A DNA stretch of 64,000 bases, from positions 5,208,001-5,272,000 of the forward strand of contig NZ_AP022614.1 in the NCBI RefSeq assembly GCF_010730575.1, read 5' to 3'. The translations under genes and the position numbers were made by a program. The DNA comes from Mycobacterium parmense (lineage in GTDB: Bacteria; Actinomycetota; Actinomycetes; Mycobacteriales; Mycobacteriaceae). Under the pieces are notes generated by a model. That model was not told the DNA's origin. It worked only from the letters and a program-made list of their open reading frames with translations, and did no database searches. This document shows, one piece after another, positions 52,816 through 60,843 of this stretch; positions within the stretch are counted from its first letter, which is position 1, and each line of letters opens with the position of its first letter.

Positions 52816-53319
52816 TACGGCACCCGGCTGATCAACCGCGACGTCCCACAAGAGGTCGTGCGACGCATCCTGGACCACGACTCCGCGCAGATGACCGGGC
52901 ATTACGCCCGCCTGCACGACACCACCGTGCGCCGCCAGTGGGAGGCGGCCCGCAAGGTCGACATCCACCGCACCACAATCATTTTCGACCCGTCCGGTCC
53001 GATCGCCGCGGCCGCCTGGGCCAAACAGCGCCTCGGCCGAGCCACCCAGGCCCTACCCAACGGCTACTGCGGACTGCCGGTGCAGCAGAGCTGCCCGCAC
53101 GCCAACGCCTGTCTGACCTGTCCGATGTTCCTCACCACCGCCGAGTTCCTGCCCCAGCACCACCAGCAGCGGCAACAGAGCCTGCAGCTGATCACCGCCG
53201 CCCAAGCCCGCGGACAACAACGTCTGGCCGAGATGAACCACCAAATCCTGCACAACCTGGACAACATCATCACCGCCCTCAACGATCCACAACCAGGGAA
53301 GGCCAAACATGCCGGCTGA
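52816..53319 (+). pseudogene. tnpB of transposon no. 2, C-terminal part
   Basis: 167 codons beginning YGTRLINRDVPQEVVRRILDHDS and MTGHYARLHD, the final catalytic region with the nucleophilic Tyr. A Cys-rich segment follows (CGLPVQQSCPHANACLTCPMF). Separated from HQWRHT at 48412 by transposon no. 3. The upstream codons from 52699 belong to the right end of that transposon. It overlaps tnpC no. 2 by 11 bp. Confidence 0.87.
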
Positions 53320-53740
53320 CAACAGCATCCACCTCATCCACGCCGCCCAGCAGCGGCACGAACACACCCGCGCCAAGGCCATCGCTGCGATGCACGAACT
53401 CGACCGGACCGGCGCCCTGCTCACCTTCGAATCCGTCGCCCGCCACGCCGGTGTCTCCCGCTCGTGGATCTACACCCAAACCGACCTCAAAGACGAGATC
53501 CGCCGGCTCCGCACCCAACACCGACCCGAGCCAAGCACACCGTTACCCGCCCGACAACGCGCCAGCGACGACTCCCCGCGGCAGCGCCTCGAAATCGCCA
53601 ACCGCCGCAACCGCGAACTCGCCGACGAGAACCGGCGGCTACGCCGCCAACTGGCGTGCGCCCTTGGCCAACTCCGCGACGACACCGGCCGACATCATGA
53701 ACCGACGCATCGCGATTCGGTAACAATCGGGCCGTGCTAA
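53309..53740 (+). CDS. TnpC-like accessory protein, transposon no. 2
   Basis: A 143-residue, shorter TnpC type. It has a helix-turn-helix-like segment (LLTFESVARHAGVSRSWIYTQTDLKDEIRRL) and a short coiled coil (LEIANRRNRELADENRRLRRQLA). The gene is intact and overlaps tnpB by 11 bp. About 85 bp separate it from the right inverted repeat of the transposon. Confidence 0.8.
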   Translation: MPADNSIHLIHAAQQRHEHTRAKAIAAMHELDRTGALLTFESVARHAGVSRSWIYTQTDLKDEIRRLRTQHRPEPSTPLPARQRASDDSPRQRLEIANRRNRELADENRRLRRQLACALGQLRDDTGRHHEPTHRDSVTIGPC

Positions 53741-53840
53741 CCGCCAAGCGATATCCATCTCCAACCGCGTCATGGACACCCTCCACGACACAAACCTGCA
53801 GGTCACAACAGCTACCGCGGCCAGAACTCCAGATAACAAT

Positions 53841-54051
53841 CGAGTCACTCAACGCCCGCTACCGACGGGCGATCAAGGCTCGCGGCCATTTCCCCTCGGA
53901 GGCCGCGGCGCTGAAGTGCCTGTATATGGTGACTCGCTCCCTCGATCCCAAGGGCACCGGCCAGCAACGCTGGGCGGTCCGCTGGAAGCCCGCTTTGAAC
54001 GCGTTCGCAGTAACATTCGCCAACAGAATGCCCGACCTCAACCGAGGATAG
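53841..54051 (+). pseudogene. IS256-family transposase, C-terminal part
   Basis: Begins ESLNARYRRAIKARGHFPS and continues through AALKCLYMVTRSLDPKG and WALNAFAVTF-like residues to a TAG at 54049. It is the direct continuation of the transposase segment ending STNAI at 39531, with the Glu of the catalytic triad in NAIESLN. The right inverted repeat of the IS follows within 10 bp. Confidence 0.88.
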
Positions 54052-54074
54052 GGAAACGCCACTTACACCGAATT

Positions 54075-54540
54075 CCGGATGGACCCGTCGGCGAAGTGCG
54101 CGGCCACTTCGCCGGTCGTTAATCCTTTAGCGGTCAACGACAACACGATCTCGTCGATGCCGGTCAGCCGACGTTGGCGCTTCTTGACGATCTGCGGATC
54201 GAACGAGCTGTTGGTATCGCGCGGCACCTCGATCTCGACCGGTCCGATCTCGGTGAACACCGTCTTGGCCCGGGTGCCGTTGCGGGCGTTGCCGCTGCCA
54301 CGTCCGACCGGGTCGTGCTTGTCATAGCCGAGGTGCTCGGCCATCTCTGCGTCCAGCGCGGTCTCCAATACATTCTTGGTGATCTGGTTGAGTAGCCCGT
54401 TCGGGCCGACCAGCTCCACGCCCTGCTCCTTGGCCTGGGCCAATAGTTGTTCAGCGAGCTGCTTTTGATCCACCTCGGTAGCCATGGGCTCGAGTGTTTC
54501 GGACATCATCAGTCCTTCCCGCCAAGCTCACGCTCGGCGT
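54075..54540 (-). pseudogene. Second IS256-family transposase, 5' fragment
   Basis: From ATG 54509 on the minus strand the protein reads ATEVDQKQLAEQLLAQAKE, HLGYDKHDPVGRG, VPRDTNSSFDPQIVKKRQ and GLTTGEVAAHFAD, then runs into the inverted repeat of the first IS256 element at 54074. It is a different IS256 member, diverged from the 38.4-kb copy (EIEVPRDTNS against EIAVPRDRGG). The 3' two thirds are missing and not found elsewhere in the window, which indicates deletion or recombination at this junction. Confidence 0.85.
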
Positions 54541-54568
54541 GTCAGACCAAGGTCAGATCCACCGCTGT

Positions 54569-54835
54569 TCAGACAGTCCCCATCCTCAGTTTCGATTGCA
54601 GGGACCAGATCTTGTTGAGCAACAGTGCCTTTGTGTCGTAACGGTGGTAGCCGACCACGGTGCGCACGATCGCCCAGTTCTTCTGCTCGACGTGGCAGCC
54701 GTCGTTTTTGTTTCCGGGCCGCGAGCGGGTGAAGGTGATCTGGCGCCGCTCGCACCAAGCCAGCAGGTGGTGGTTGATGAACTCGCTGCCGTTATCGAAA
54801 GCCCAGGATCGGGAAGGGCATGGTGGTGGCGATCG
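54569..54835 (-). pseudogene. rve-type transposase fragment of another IS
   Basis: Reads FDNGSEFINHHLLAWCE, TFTRSRPGNKNDGCHVEQKN and YDTKALLLNKIWSLQSK to a stop at 54569: the second Asp and Glu region of an integrase-type DDE transposase. It differs from the rve transposases at 13.6 and 55 kb. A frame break occurs just upstream (PFPILG, then AFDNG), and at 54838 it is cut by the terminus of the neighbouring IS. Only the core fragment remains. Confidence 0.75.
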
Positions 54836-54837
54836 AG

Positions 54838-56249
54838 GTGCCTCACCAAAAAGTGAGCGCGAAGCGTGGGCTGGTGCCTCACGCATGGTGAGCGCGTGGG
54901 GGCTTGCACTACTTCGCCTTGGCCAATCGGTCGATTGACGGTTGCAATGCTTCCAGGTCGATGTGGCGGGCGGCGGCAAGGGCGTCGGTCTTGGTCTTGG
55001 CCAGGTCCAGTAGCTGCATTTGGATGGTGTTGATCTGCCGGGTCAAATCGGCCGGGTTGATGCCCTCGATTCGGGCGGACACATGCGAAAGCTGTTGCGC
55101 ATCAAGTATTCCCGATTCCTGCAGACGTTGCCACGGCGTGGCCGGCGTGTCGTAGATGCGCGTGCGGCGACTGGCCGCGGTGGTGCTGTAGCCGATGGGC
55201 TTTTTCGTCGGGGTGAAGAAGTTGCACCGCAGCGACACCAGCTTCCACAGCCGGTTGAGCAGCTCCAGCTCCTCGGAGGTGTCGTAGCGCCAGTAGAACG
55301 CGTGTTTGCGCACCACGTGGTTGTTTTTTGACTCCACGTGCGCTTGGTCGTTCTTCTGGTACGGCCGCGAGTGGGTCTGGGCGATGTCGCGGGTCTGCAG
55401 CCAGGCGGCGACCTCGTGATTGATGAACTCACCGCCGCAGTCCAAAGCGAAAATCACCAGATCGAACGGGAACCGCTGTTGCAGCTCGTCGATGCCGGCC
55501 GTGATCCACTTCGAGGCGTTGTTGCGGATCGAGAAGTTCTCGGTCCAGCCGATCACCAGGTCGGTCATCGTCAGCGTGCGGGCGAACTCGCCGATCAATG
55601 TCGGGCCGCAGTGCGCCACGGTATCGGCCTCGATCACCCTCGGGGCCTCAGGTGCCTCATCGGCGCAGGTACGGATGGCGATCGAGTTACGCAGCAGCGG
55701 CGACGGTTTGGTCGTCGAGATGCCCTTGATGCGCATCCTGTCCCAGGGCCGGTTTCAGGTAGCGGTCCAGGGTGGCCGCGCTCATCGCCTTCAGCTCCGC
55801 TGATGCCGCCTCGGTGGCGAACGGCCTGTCAAGATCACCGGATTCAGCCAGCAGCGGCAGCCACAGACCCACCATGACCACCAGGTACTTGCCGCACGGC
55901 ATGCCCATCAAGGCCCACACATACTCCAGCAGTGCCCTGGCGTCGTCGCTGAAGCCCCGCGGCCGCAACGTACGCCTGTCAACCTGCTCGGCCGGGTCCG
56001 GCAGCCTCGGGCCGGTCAGCATCCGCCGAGCCGTCGAGCGGCCCATCCCCGTGGTGGACACCACCCGATCCAAAATCTTGCTCTTGTCCGCCTTCAACGC
56101 CTTGCGGTACTGACCTCGCAGTTTGTTCGCTACCTGCCGCCTCGCAGCCATGTCGATCTTGCCTTCCACATCGGGCAGGCCTTCCGGGCCACGCGCTCAA
56201 AATAGGTGAGGCACCACCGCCGGCCACGCGCTCAAACTCAGTGAGGCAC
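54838..56249 (-). mobile_element. rve-type IS with paired terminal subrepeats (complete ends)
   Basis: A 1412-bp element. Each end has two copies of a unit starting GTGCCTCAC and ending with a GAGCGCG-type block: 54838 and 54874 on the left, and complementary copies ending at 56249 and 56215 on the right, 34-36 bp apart. The organisation is the same as in the elements at 11.6 and 26.4 kb although the unit sequence differs. The transposase is frameshifted once. No clear target duplication was recognised. Confidence 0.75.
54909..56169 (-). pseudogene. rve-type transposase, one frameshift
   Basis: The N-terminal part from 56169 (or ATG 56151, MAARRQVANKLRGQYRK) includes a helix-turn-helix (GMGRSTARRML) and ends LDRYLKPALGQD. 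One extra base near 55740 breaks the frame, which resumes MRIKGISTTKPSPLLR. The DDE core has VIEADTVAHCG (Asp), FALDCGGEFIN (Asp) and KNDQAHVESKNNH (Glu); the C-terminal domain ends at 54909. No slippery sequence is apparent at the break, so I regard it as inactivating rather than programmed. Confidence 0.83.
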
Positions 56250-56258
56250 GCCGGACTA

Positions 56259-56287
56259 TTGACAATTGGTCGATCTTTGTAAAAGAT
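56259..56287 (+). promoter_or_regulatory. Candidate promoter/operator between IS and FadD
   Basis: TTGACA at 56259-56264 lies only 10 bp beyond the IS end. Downstream, ATCTTT-GTA-AAAGAT (56273-56287) is a perfect 6-bp inverted repeat with a 3-base centre, in unusually A/T-rich DNA. It is 94 bp before the FadD start. A repressor or activator site is plausible; no clear -10 box at standard spacing could be picked. Confidence 0.35.
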
Positions 56288-56380
56288 TGGTAATACCGTC
56301 TGTCCGGGGTATTCGGGAGCAGCCAGTTGCCCGGTCGACGGCCGTCAGTATCCGGGAATGACGGGCAAGGGATCCACGCT

Positions 56381-58009
56381 ATGCAAAGCACTATGCAAGA
56401 CGTTCCGCTTTCTGTGACATCGATCGTCAAGCATGCCAACTCCATTCACGCCGACCGCCGCGTCGTCACACCGACCGAGTCGGGCTACCGGGCCGCGACC
56501 TACGGCGAGGTCGGCCGGCGGGTCGGTCAGTTAGCTAATGCGCTGCATGACCTTGGCGTCACCGGCGATCAGCGTGTGGCTACCTTCCAGTGGAGCAACC
56601 AGGAACACTTGGAGGCCTATTGTGCGGTGCCGTCGATGGGCGCGGTGTTGCACACGCTCAATATTCGTCTTACCGCCGAGCAGCTTGGCTACATCGCCAA
56701 CCACGCCGACGACAACATCGTCATCGTCGACATGTCGTTAGCGCCGCTACTTGCGCGTTCTTTGCCGGCCATATCGTCGGTGCACACGGTGATTGCGGTC
56801 GGTGAGGGCGATCCCGAGCCGCTACGGGCGGCCGGCAAGGCCGTCGTTTCGTACGAAGACCTGATCTCGACACATCCCACCGAGTTCGACTGGCCTGAAC
56901 TCGATGAGACGTCGGCCTCGGCGATGTGCTACACCAGCGGCACCACCGGAAACCCCAAGGGCGTGGTCTACAGCCACCGATCCACCTACCTGCATTCACT
57001 GGCCGTCTGCACTGGCAACGGGTTGGGCATCGCTGAAGCCGACCGCATCTTGGCTATCGTGCCGATGTTTCAAGCCAATGCGTGGGGCCTTATCTATGCC
57101 GCGCTGATGGCGGGGGCCGAACTGGTACTCCCGCACCGATGGCTACAACCTGGAGCGCTGGTGGCCATCATCGAGGACACCCGCCCGACCGTGGCCGGTG
57201 CGGTGCCCACAATCTGGAATGACGTCCGGCACTTCCTGGGCTGCGAGCCCGGTCATGACATCTCGTCGCTGCGTCTGGTCGCGTGCGGCGGATCGGCGGT
57301 ACCGGTGTCACTGATGCGCGGCTTCGAACGCGACCACGGCGTACCGATCGTGCAGGCGTGGGGAATGACCGAAACCTCGCCGCTGGCCACGGTGGCCAAA
57401 CCGCCGACTGGGCTCGACGAAGACCAACAGTGGGCGCTGCGTGCCACCCAGGGCCGCCCGATATGCGGCGTGGAAATCCGGCTGCGCAACGACCAGGATC
57501 GCACCCTGCCGTGCAACGGAGAAGCGGTCGGCGAGATCCAAGCCCGCGGGCCGTGGGTAACTGGCTCTTATTTTCGCGACGACGACGCCGACAAGTTCGA
57601 CCAGGGGTGGCTGCGCACTGGCGATGTCGGCCACGTCGACGAGCATGGCTTCTTGACGCTGACCGACCGTGCCAAAGACGTCATCAAGTCCGGCGGGGAG
57701 TGGATTTCGTCGGTCGAATTGGAGAATTTGCTGATCGCCCATTCCGGGGTACATGAAGCCGCGGTCATCGGTGTGCCCGACGAGAAGTGGCAGGAGCGTC
57801 CACTCGCTCTAGTGGTGGTCAAACCCGGCGCCGATATCACGCCAGATGAGCTACGTGCCTTCTTAGACGGCAAAGTCGCTACGTGGTGGATCCCGGAGCG
57901 CTGGGCCTTCGTCCCCGAAATCCCGCGAACCAGCGTCGGTAAATACGACAAGAAAGTGCTTCGGGCATGTTACACCGCCGGTGACTACAACATCGTGGAA
58001 TTCGTCTAG
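56381..58009 (+). CDS. Acyl-CoA synthetase (FadD-type), copy 2
   Basis: A 542-residue acyl-CoA ligase, exactly as long as the copy at 8470-10098 and very similar throughout (both start QSTMQD, with IVxHAxSIHAD, VATFQWSNQEHLEAYCAVPSM-type text). The ATP loop YTSGTTGNPKG, QAWGMTETSP, RTGDVG and GKYDKK are intact. I chose ATG 56381; an upstream frame from 56327 lacks a ribosome site. Unlike copy 1, it is followed by an R2lox gene rather than a FadE, so the pair may act on related acids in different pathways. Confidence 0.92.
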   Translation: MQSTMQDVPLSVTSIVKHANSIHADRRVVTPTESGYRAATYGEVGRRVGQLANALHDLGVTGDQRVATFQWSNQEHLEAYCAVPSMGAVLHTLNIRLTAEQLGYIANHADDNIVIVDMSLAPLLARSLPAISSVHTVIAVGEGDPEPLRAAGKAVVSYEDLISTHPTEFDWPELDETSASAMCYTSGTTGNPKGVVYSHRSTYLHSLAVCTGNGLGIAEADRILAIVPMFQANAWGLIYAALMAGAELVLPHRWLQPGALVAIIEDTRPTVAGAVPTIWNDVRHFLGCEPGHDISSLRLVACGGSAVPVSLMRGFERDHGVPIVQAWGMTETSPLATVAKPPTGLDEDQQWALRATQGRPICGVEIRLRNDQDRTLPCNGEAVGEIQARGPWVTGSYFRDDDADKFDQGWLRTGDVGHVDEHGFLTLTDRAKDVIKSGGEWISSVELENLLIAHSGVHEAAVIGVPDEKWQERPLALVVVKPGADITPDELRAFLDGKVATWWIPERWAFVPEIPRTSVGKYDKKVLRACYTAGDYNIVEFV

Positions 58010-58061
58010 CGACCAAGGTTCGCTAGACCCGGCAATGCAGCCGAATAATTAAGGAGGTTAC

Positions 58062-59003
58062 ATGGCAACCACACGTTACCATTCGCTGGGTGCCGGCGGG
58101 CTGAACTGGGAAAGCGTGCCACTCAGGCTGTTCGCTGGCGGCATCGCCAAACTCTGGGACCCCGCCAATATCGACTTCTCCCGCGACAGCGCCGATTGGG
58201 AGGCGCTTTCCGACCGCGAACGCGTGTACGTCACCCGATTGTGCGCGGGCTTCATTGCCGGAGAGGAAGCAGTCACCCAGGACATCCAGCCGTTCATGGC
58301 CGCAATGCGGGCCGAAGGCCGGCTCGGCGACGAGATGTACTTGACGCAGTTTGCGTTCGAGGAAGCCAAACACACCCAGGCGTTCCGCTTGTGGCTCGAT
58401 GCCGTCGGGGTGCGCGACGACTTACATAGTTTCCTCGATCAAACTCCGGCATACCGGCAGTTGTTCGACGAGGAACTTCACGAATCGCTCAACACGCTCT
58501 ATGTGGATCCCTCGCCGGCTGCCCAGGTTCGCGCTTCGGTGACGTACAACCACATCATCGAGGGCATGTTGGCGCTGACCGGCTACTACGCCTGGCACAA
58601 GATCTGCGTGGAGCACGGCATTCTTCCCGGCATGCAGCAGCTGATTCGGCACATCGGCGACGACGAGCGACGCCACATGGCATGGGGCACTTTCACCTGC
58701 CGGCGCCACGTCGCTGCCGACGACACCAATTGGACGGTGTTCGAAACGCGCATGAACGAACTCATTCCGCTGGGGCAGCGCCTGATCGACGAGGGTTCTG
58801 CACTGTATGGCGACGACATACCCTTCAATCTGTCAATCGACGAGATGAGGACCTATGCCACCGACAAGGGGATGCGCCGGTTCAGCACGATCAGCAGCGC
58901 CCGCGGGCGACCGCCCGAGGAAATCGACCTCGACTACTCGCCACTGCAGCTGGAGGACACCTTCGCGGACGAGGACGCGAGGGTGCTGGCCGGTTCGGCC
59001 TGA
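58062..59003 (+). CDS. R2-like ligand-binding oxidase (R2lox, Rv0233-like)
   Basis: A 313-residue ferritin-fold protein related to ribonucleotide reductase R2 but of the ligand-binding oxidase group. Metal ligands E68, E101, H104, E167, E202 and H205 are at the positions known for M. tuberculosis Rv0233. The residues that form the unusual ether crosslink there, V71 and Y162, are also conserved. R2lox proteins hold a mixed Mn/Fe cofactor and bind a fatty-acid-like ligand; their physiological substrate is unknown. An AAGGAGG ribosome site precedes the ATG. The adjacent FadD supports a role with long-chain acyl compounds. Confidence 0.93.
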   Translation: MATTRYHSLGAGGLNWESVPLRLFAGGIAKLWDPANIDFSRDSADWEALSDRERVYVTRLCAGFIAGEEAVTQDIQPFMAAMRAEGRLGDEMYLTQFAFEEAKHTQAFRLWLDAVGVRDDLHSFLDQTPAYRQLFDEELHESLNTLYVDPSPAAQVRASVTYNHIIEGMLALTGYYAWHKICVEHGILPGMQQLIRHIGDDERRHMAWGTFTCRRHVAADDTNWTVFETRMNELIPLGQRLIDEGSALYGDDIPFNLSIDEMRTYATDKGMRRFSTISSARGRPPEEIDLDYSPLQLEDTFADEDARVLAGSA

Positions 59004-59209
59004 CTTCGACGAGATCGGCGCCAGTGCGTAAAAACGCGGAATTTTTGCGCTGGAGTCGATTCGGCACTGCGAGTACCAACACTGCTCCAGCTTAGTTGCC
59101 GTCGCCGGTGCCACTATCTCGGCACGCTTCAAAGATCCGCGATGGCGCAACGCTCCAAGCGGCGGCGAGGCCAGTCATTGACCGCACGACCCGGAGGAGA
59201 CGACACACG

Positions 59210-59635
59210 ATGCGTCGACCACTTGAGGACGGCTACTTCACGATGCCCAACGGCGATGAGCAGCCGCGGTTGATCGGTTCCTATAGCCCTGCTGCCGACA
59301 AGTACTTCTTCCCCCGCCGCCGCCGCTGTCCGTTGACGGGCGGCCCGGTCGAGGATGTCCTGCTGTCACCAACCGGCGAACTGTACGCCTGGACCTACGT
59401 CGAGTCGGCGTGGATGGGCAAGTCCCGGTTCGGCTCCACAGGCGACGGGCACGGTGTCGGCCAAGTTGACCTACCGGAGGGCGTGCGCGTGCAATCCATC
59501 CTGCGTGGCGAGATGGGCGACTGGGAGATCGGCATGCCCATGCAGCTTGAGGTCTACCCCCTCATGACCGATGCCGATGGCACTGAGCTGTGCTCGTTCC
59601 GCTTTTGCCCTACTCGACGGGGGGCATCTCGGTGA
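59210..59635 (+). CDS. DUF35/OB-fold protein paired with thiolase-like gene
   Basis: A 141-residue protein from ATG 59210, preceded by GGAGGAGA. The text PRRRRCPLTGGPVEDVLLSPTGELYAWT and the following beta-rich region fit the rubredoxin-plus-OB-fold DUF35 proteins that partner SCP2-type thiolases (for example in ketosteroid degradation). Only one Cys is left of the usual zinc ribbon, so metal binding is doubtful. It overlaps the thiolase-like gene by one base (TGATG), consistent with formation of a heteromeric complex. Confidence 0.8.
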   Translation: MRRPLEDGYFTMPNGDEQPRLIGSYSPAADKYFFPRRRRCPLTGGPVEDVLLSPTGELYAWTYVESAWMGKSRFGSTGDGHGVGQVDLPEGVRVQSILRGEMGDWEIGMPMQLEVYPLMTDADGTELCSFRFCPTRRGASR

Positions 59636-60777
59636 TGGCCCGCGACGTCTATGTGATCGGCGTGGGGATGGCCCCGTTCGGCCAGCCGGACGCCAACGCG
59701 GCCGACTTGGGCTTCGGGGCCGGTGTCAACGCGCTCGGTGACGCCGGCATCGGCTTCGATGAAGTCGGCTACCTCTACAACGGCTACATCGGCGCCGGTC
59801 TGCTCACGGGTGTCACCCTTGCGAAGGATCTCGGGCTTACCGGCATCCCGATCACCCACGTCGAGAACGCGTCGGCCACCGGATCGTGCGCCTTCCATGA
59901 GGCGGTCCAGGTGGTGGCGGGGGGGAGCGTCGATATCGCGATGGCGCTAGGGTTTGACGACCTCAATCGCGCCACTCGAGCTATCGGGGGCAGCAAGCCC
60001 GGCATTGGCCAGGTGATCCTCCCGGCGGCGTTTTTCGCCATGTGGGCGACACGTCGCATGCACGAAGTGGGCACGACGGTCGAGACCTTCGCCGCCATCG
60101 CGGCAAAGAATTGGAACCATGCGCGGCTGAATCCCTACGCGCAACGTCGGGCCGACCATGAGGTCACCGTCGAAGAGATCCTCGCCTCGCGCATGATTTC
60201 CTACCCGCACACTTCGAAGATGGCCTGCGCCGCTGGCTCTGGGGCTGCGGCCGCGATCGTCGCGAGCCGCGAGGCGGCAGAGCGCGTGGCCGGTTCACGC
60301 CCGCTGGTGAAGGTGGTCGCCAGCCAGCAGCAGTCCGAGCAGTTCGTTGACGGCCACATTTTCATGGGTGCGGTCGTCGGTCCGGGCGAGCTCACCGCGG
60401 CCACGGCAAAGGCCGCCTACGACGAGGCCGGTGTCGGGCCGGCCGACCTCGACCTCGCCCACGTGCACGACGCATTCCCCATCGAGGAACTGATGTATTA
60501 CGAGCTGCTCGGGGTGTGCGCGGCTGGGGAGGGGGACAAGCTCGTCTCCGAGGGCGCGACCAGCCTGGGTGGTCGTATCCCGTTCTCGACCGACGGCGGG
60601 CTGATCGGGCGCGGTCATCCCGGTGGGCCGACCGGCCTGGCCCAGATCTGGGATGTGACACGGCAGCTGCGGGGCGAGGCGGGCCCGCTGCAGGTCGAAG
60701 GCGCTCGAACCGGGCTTGCTCACATGATGGGCGCGGGCTCGGTCTGTGTCATCCACATCCTGCAGGCCGGGCGGTGA
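59635..60777 (+). CDS. Thiolase-like lipid-transfer/acyltransferase protein (SCP2-type)
   Basis: A 380-residue thiolase-superfamily protein. Candidate active-site elements are Cys in ATGSCAFHEAV, His in HVHDAFPIEEL and the GRGHPGGPTG motif. Together with the DUF35 partner it probably acts as a retro-aldolase or thiolase on branched or cyclic acyl-CoA, as Ltp proteins do in sterol side-chain degradation. The ATG at 59635 is fixed by the overlap; an upstream start at 59590 would run inside the DUF35 gene. Confidence 0.85.
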   Translation: MARDVYVIGVGMAPFGQPDANAADLGFGAGVNALGDAGIGFDEVGYLYNGYIGAGLLTGVTLAKDLGLTGIPITHVENASATGSCAFHEAVQVVAGGSVDIAMALGFDDLNRATRAIGGSKPGIGQVILPAAFFAMWATRRMHEVGTTVETFAAIAAKNWNHARLNPYAQRRADHEVTVEEILASRMISYPHTSKMACAAGSGAAAAIVASREAAERVAGSRPLVKVVASQQQSEQFVDGHIFMGAVVGPGELTAATAKAAYDEAGVGPADLDLAHVHDAFPIEELMYYELLGVCAAGEGDKLVSEGATSLGGRIPFSTDGGLIGRGHPGGPTGLAQIWDVTRQLRGEAGPLQVEGARTGLAHMMGAGSVCVIHILQAGR

Positions 60778-60843
60778 CGTCATTCAACACATCCGATAAG
60801 AGAGAAATCGCCCTGCGGGGCGACAGCATGGAAGGGAAATCGC

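Larger units (their letters stand above)
39532..53840 (+). mobile_element. Tn554-like tnpABC transposon no. 2 (host of three insertions)
   Basis: Ends are a perfect 15-bp inverted repeat, ATTGTTATCTGGAGT at 39532-39546 and its complement at 53826-53840. Its own genes are tnpA (three pieces), tnpB (two pieces) and tnpC, all on the plus strand. Inside lie an IS1081-like element (39696-41034), transposon no. 1 (41695-46186) and transposon no. 3 (48413-52815). Without them it would be about 4.1 kb with no cargo beyond tnpABC. It sits in the IS256 transposase at the conserved STNAI/ES codons. Confidence 0.85.
38376..54074 (+). mobile_element. IS256-family element split by a 14.3-kb transposon nest
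   Basis: Inverted termini are AATTCGGTGTAAGTGGC at 38376-38392 and the complement at 54058-54074. Without its insert the element is about 1.39 kb, normal for IS256. Left flank is recombinase B, right flank a fragment of another IS256 transposase; no matching 8-bp duplication is seen, so the outer junctions have been rearranged. The insert (39532-53840) is a Tn554-like transposon that itself contains three further elements. Confidence 0.85.

Noticed and set aside
55690..55750. Programmed ribosomal frameshift in the rve-type transposase
   Set aside because: No slippery heptamer or supporting structure is visible at the break, and many other genes in the island have similar single-base breaks.
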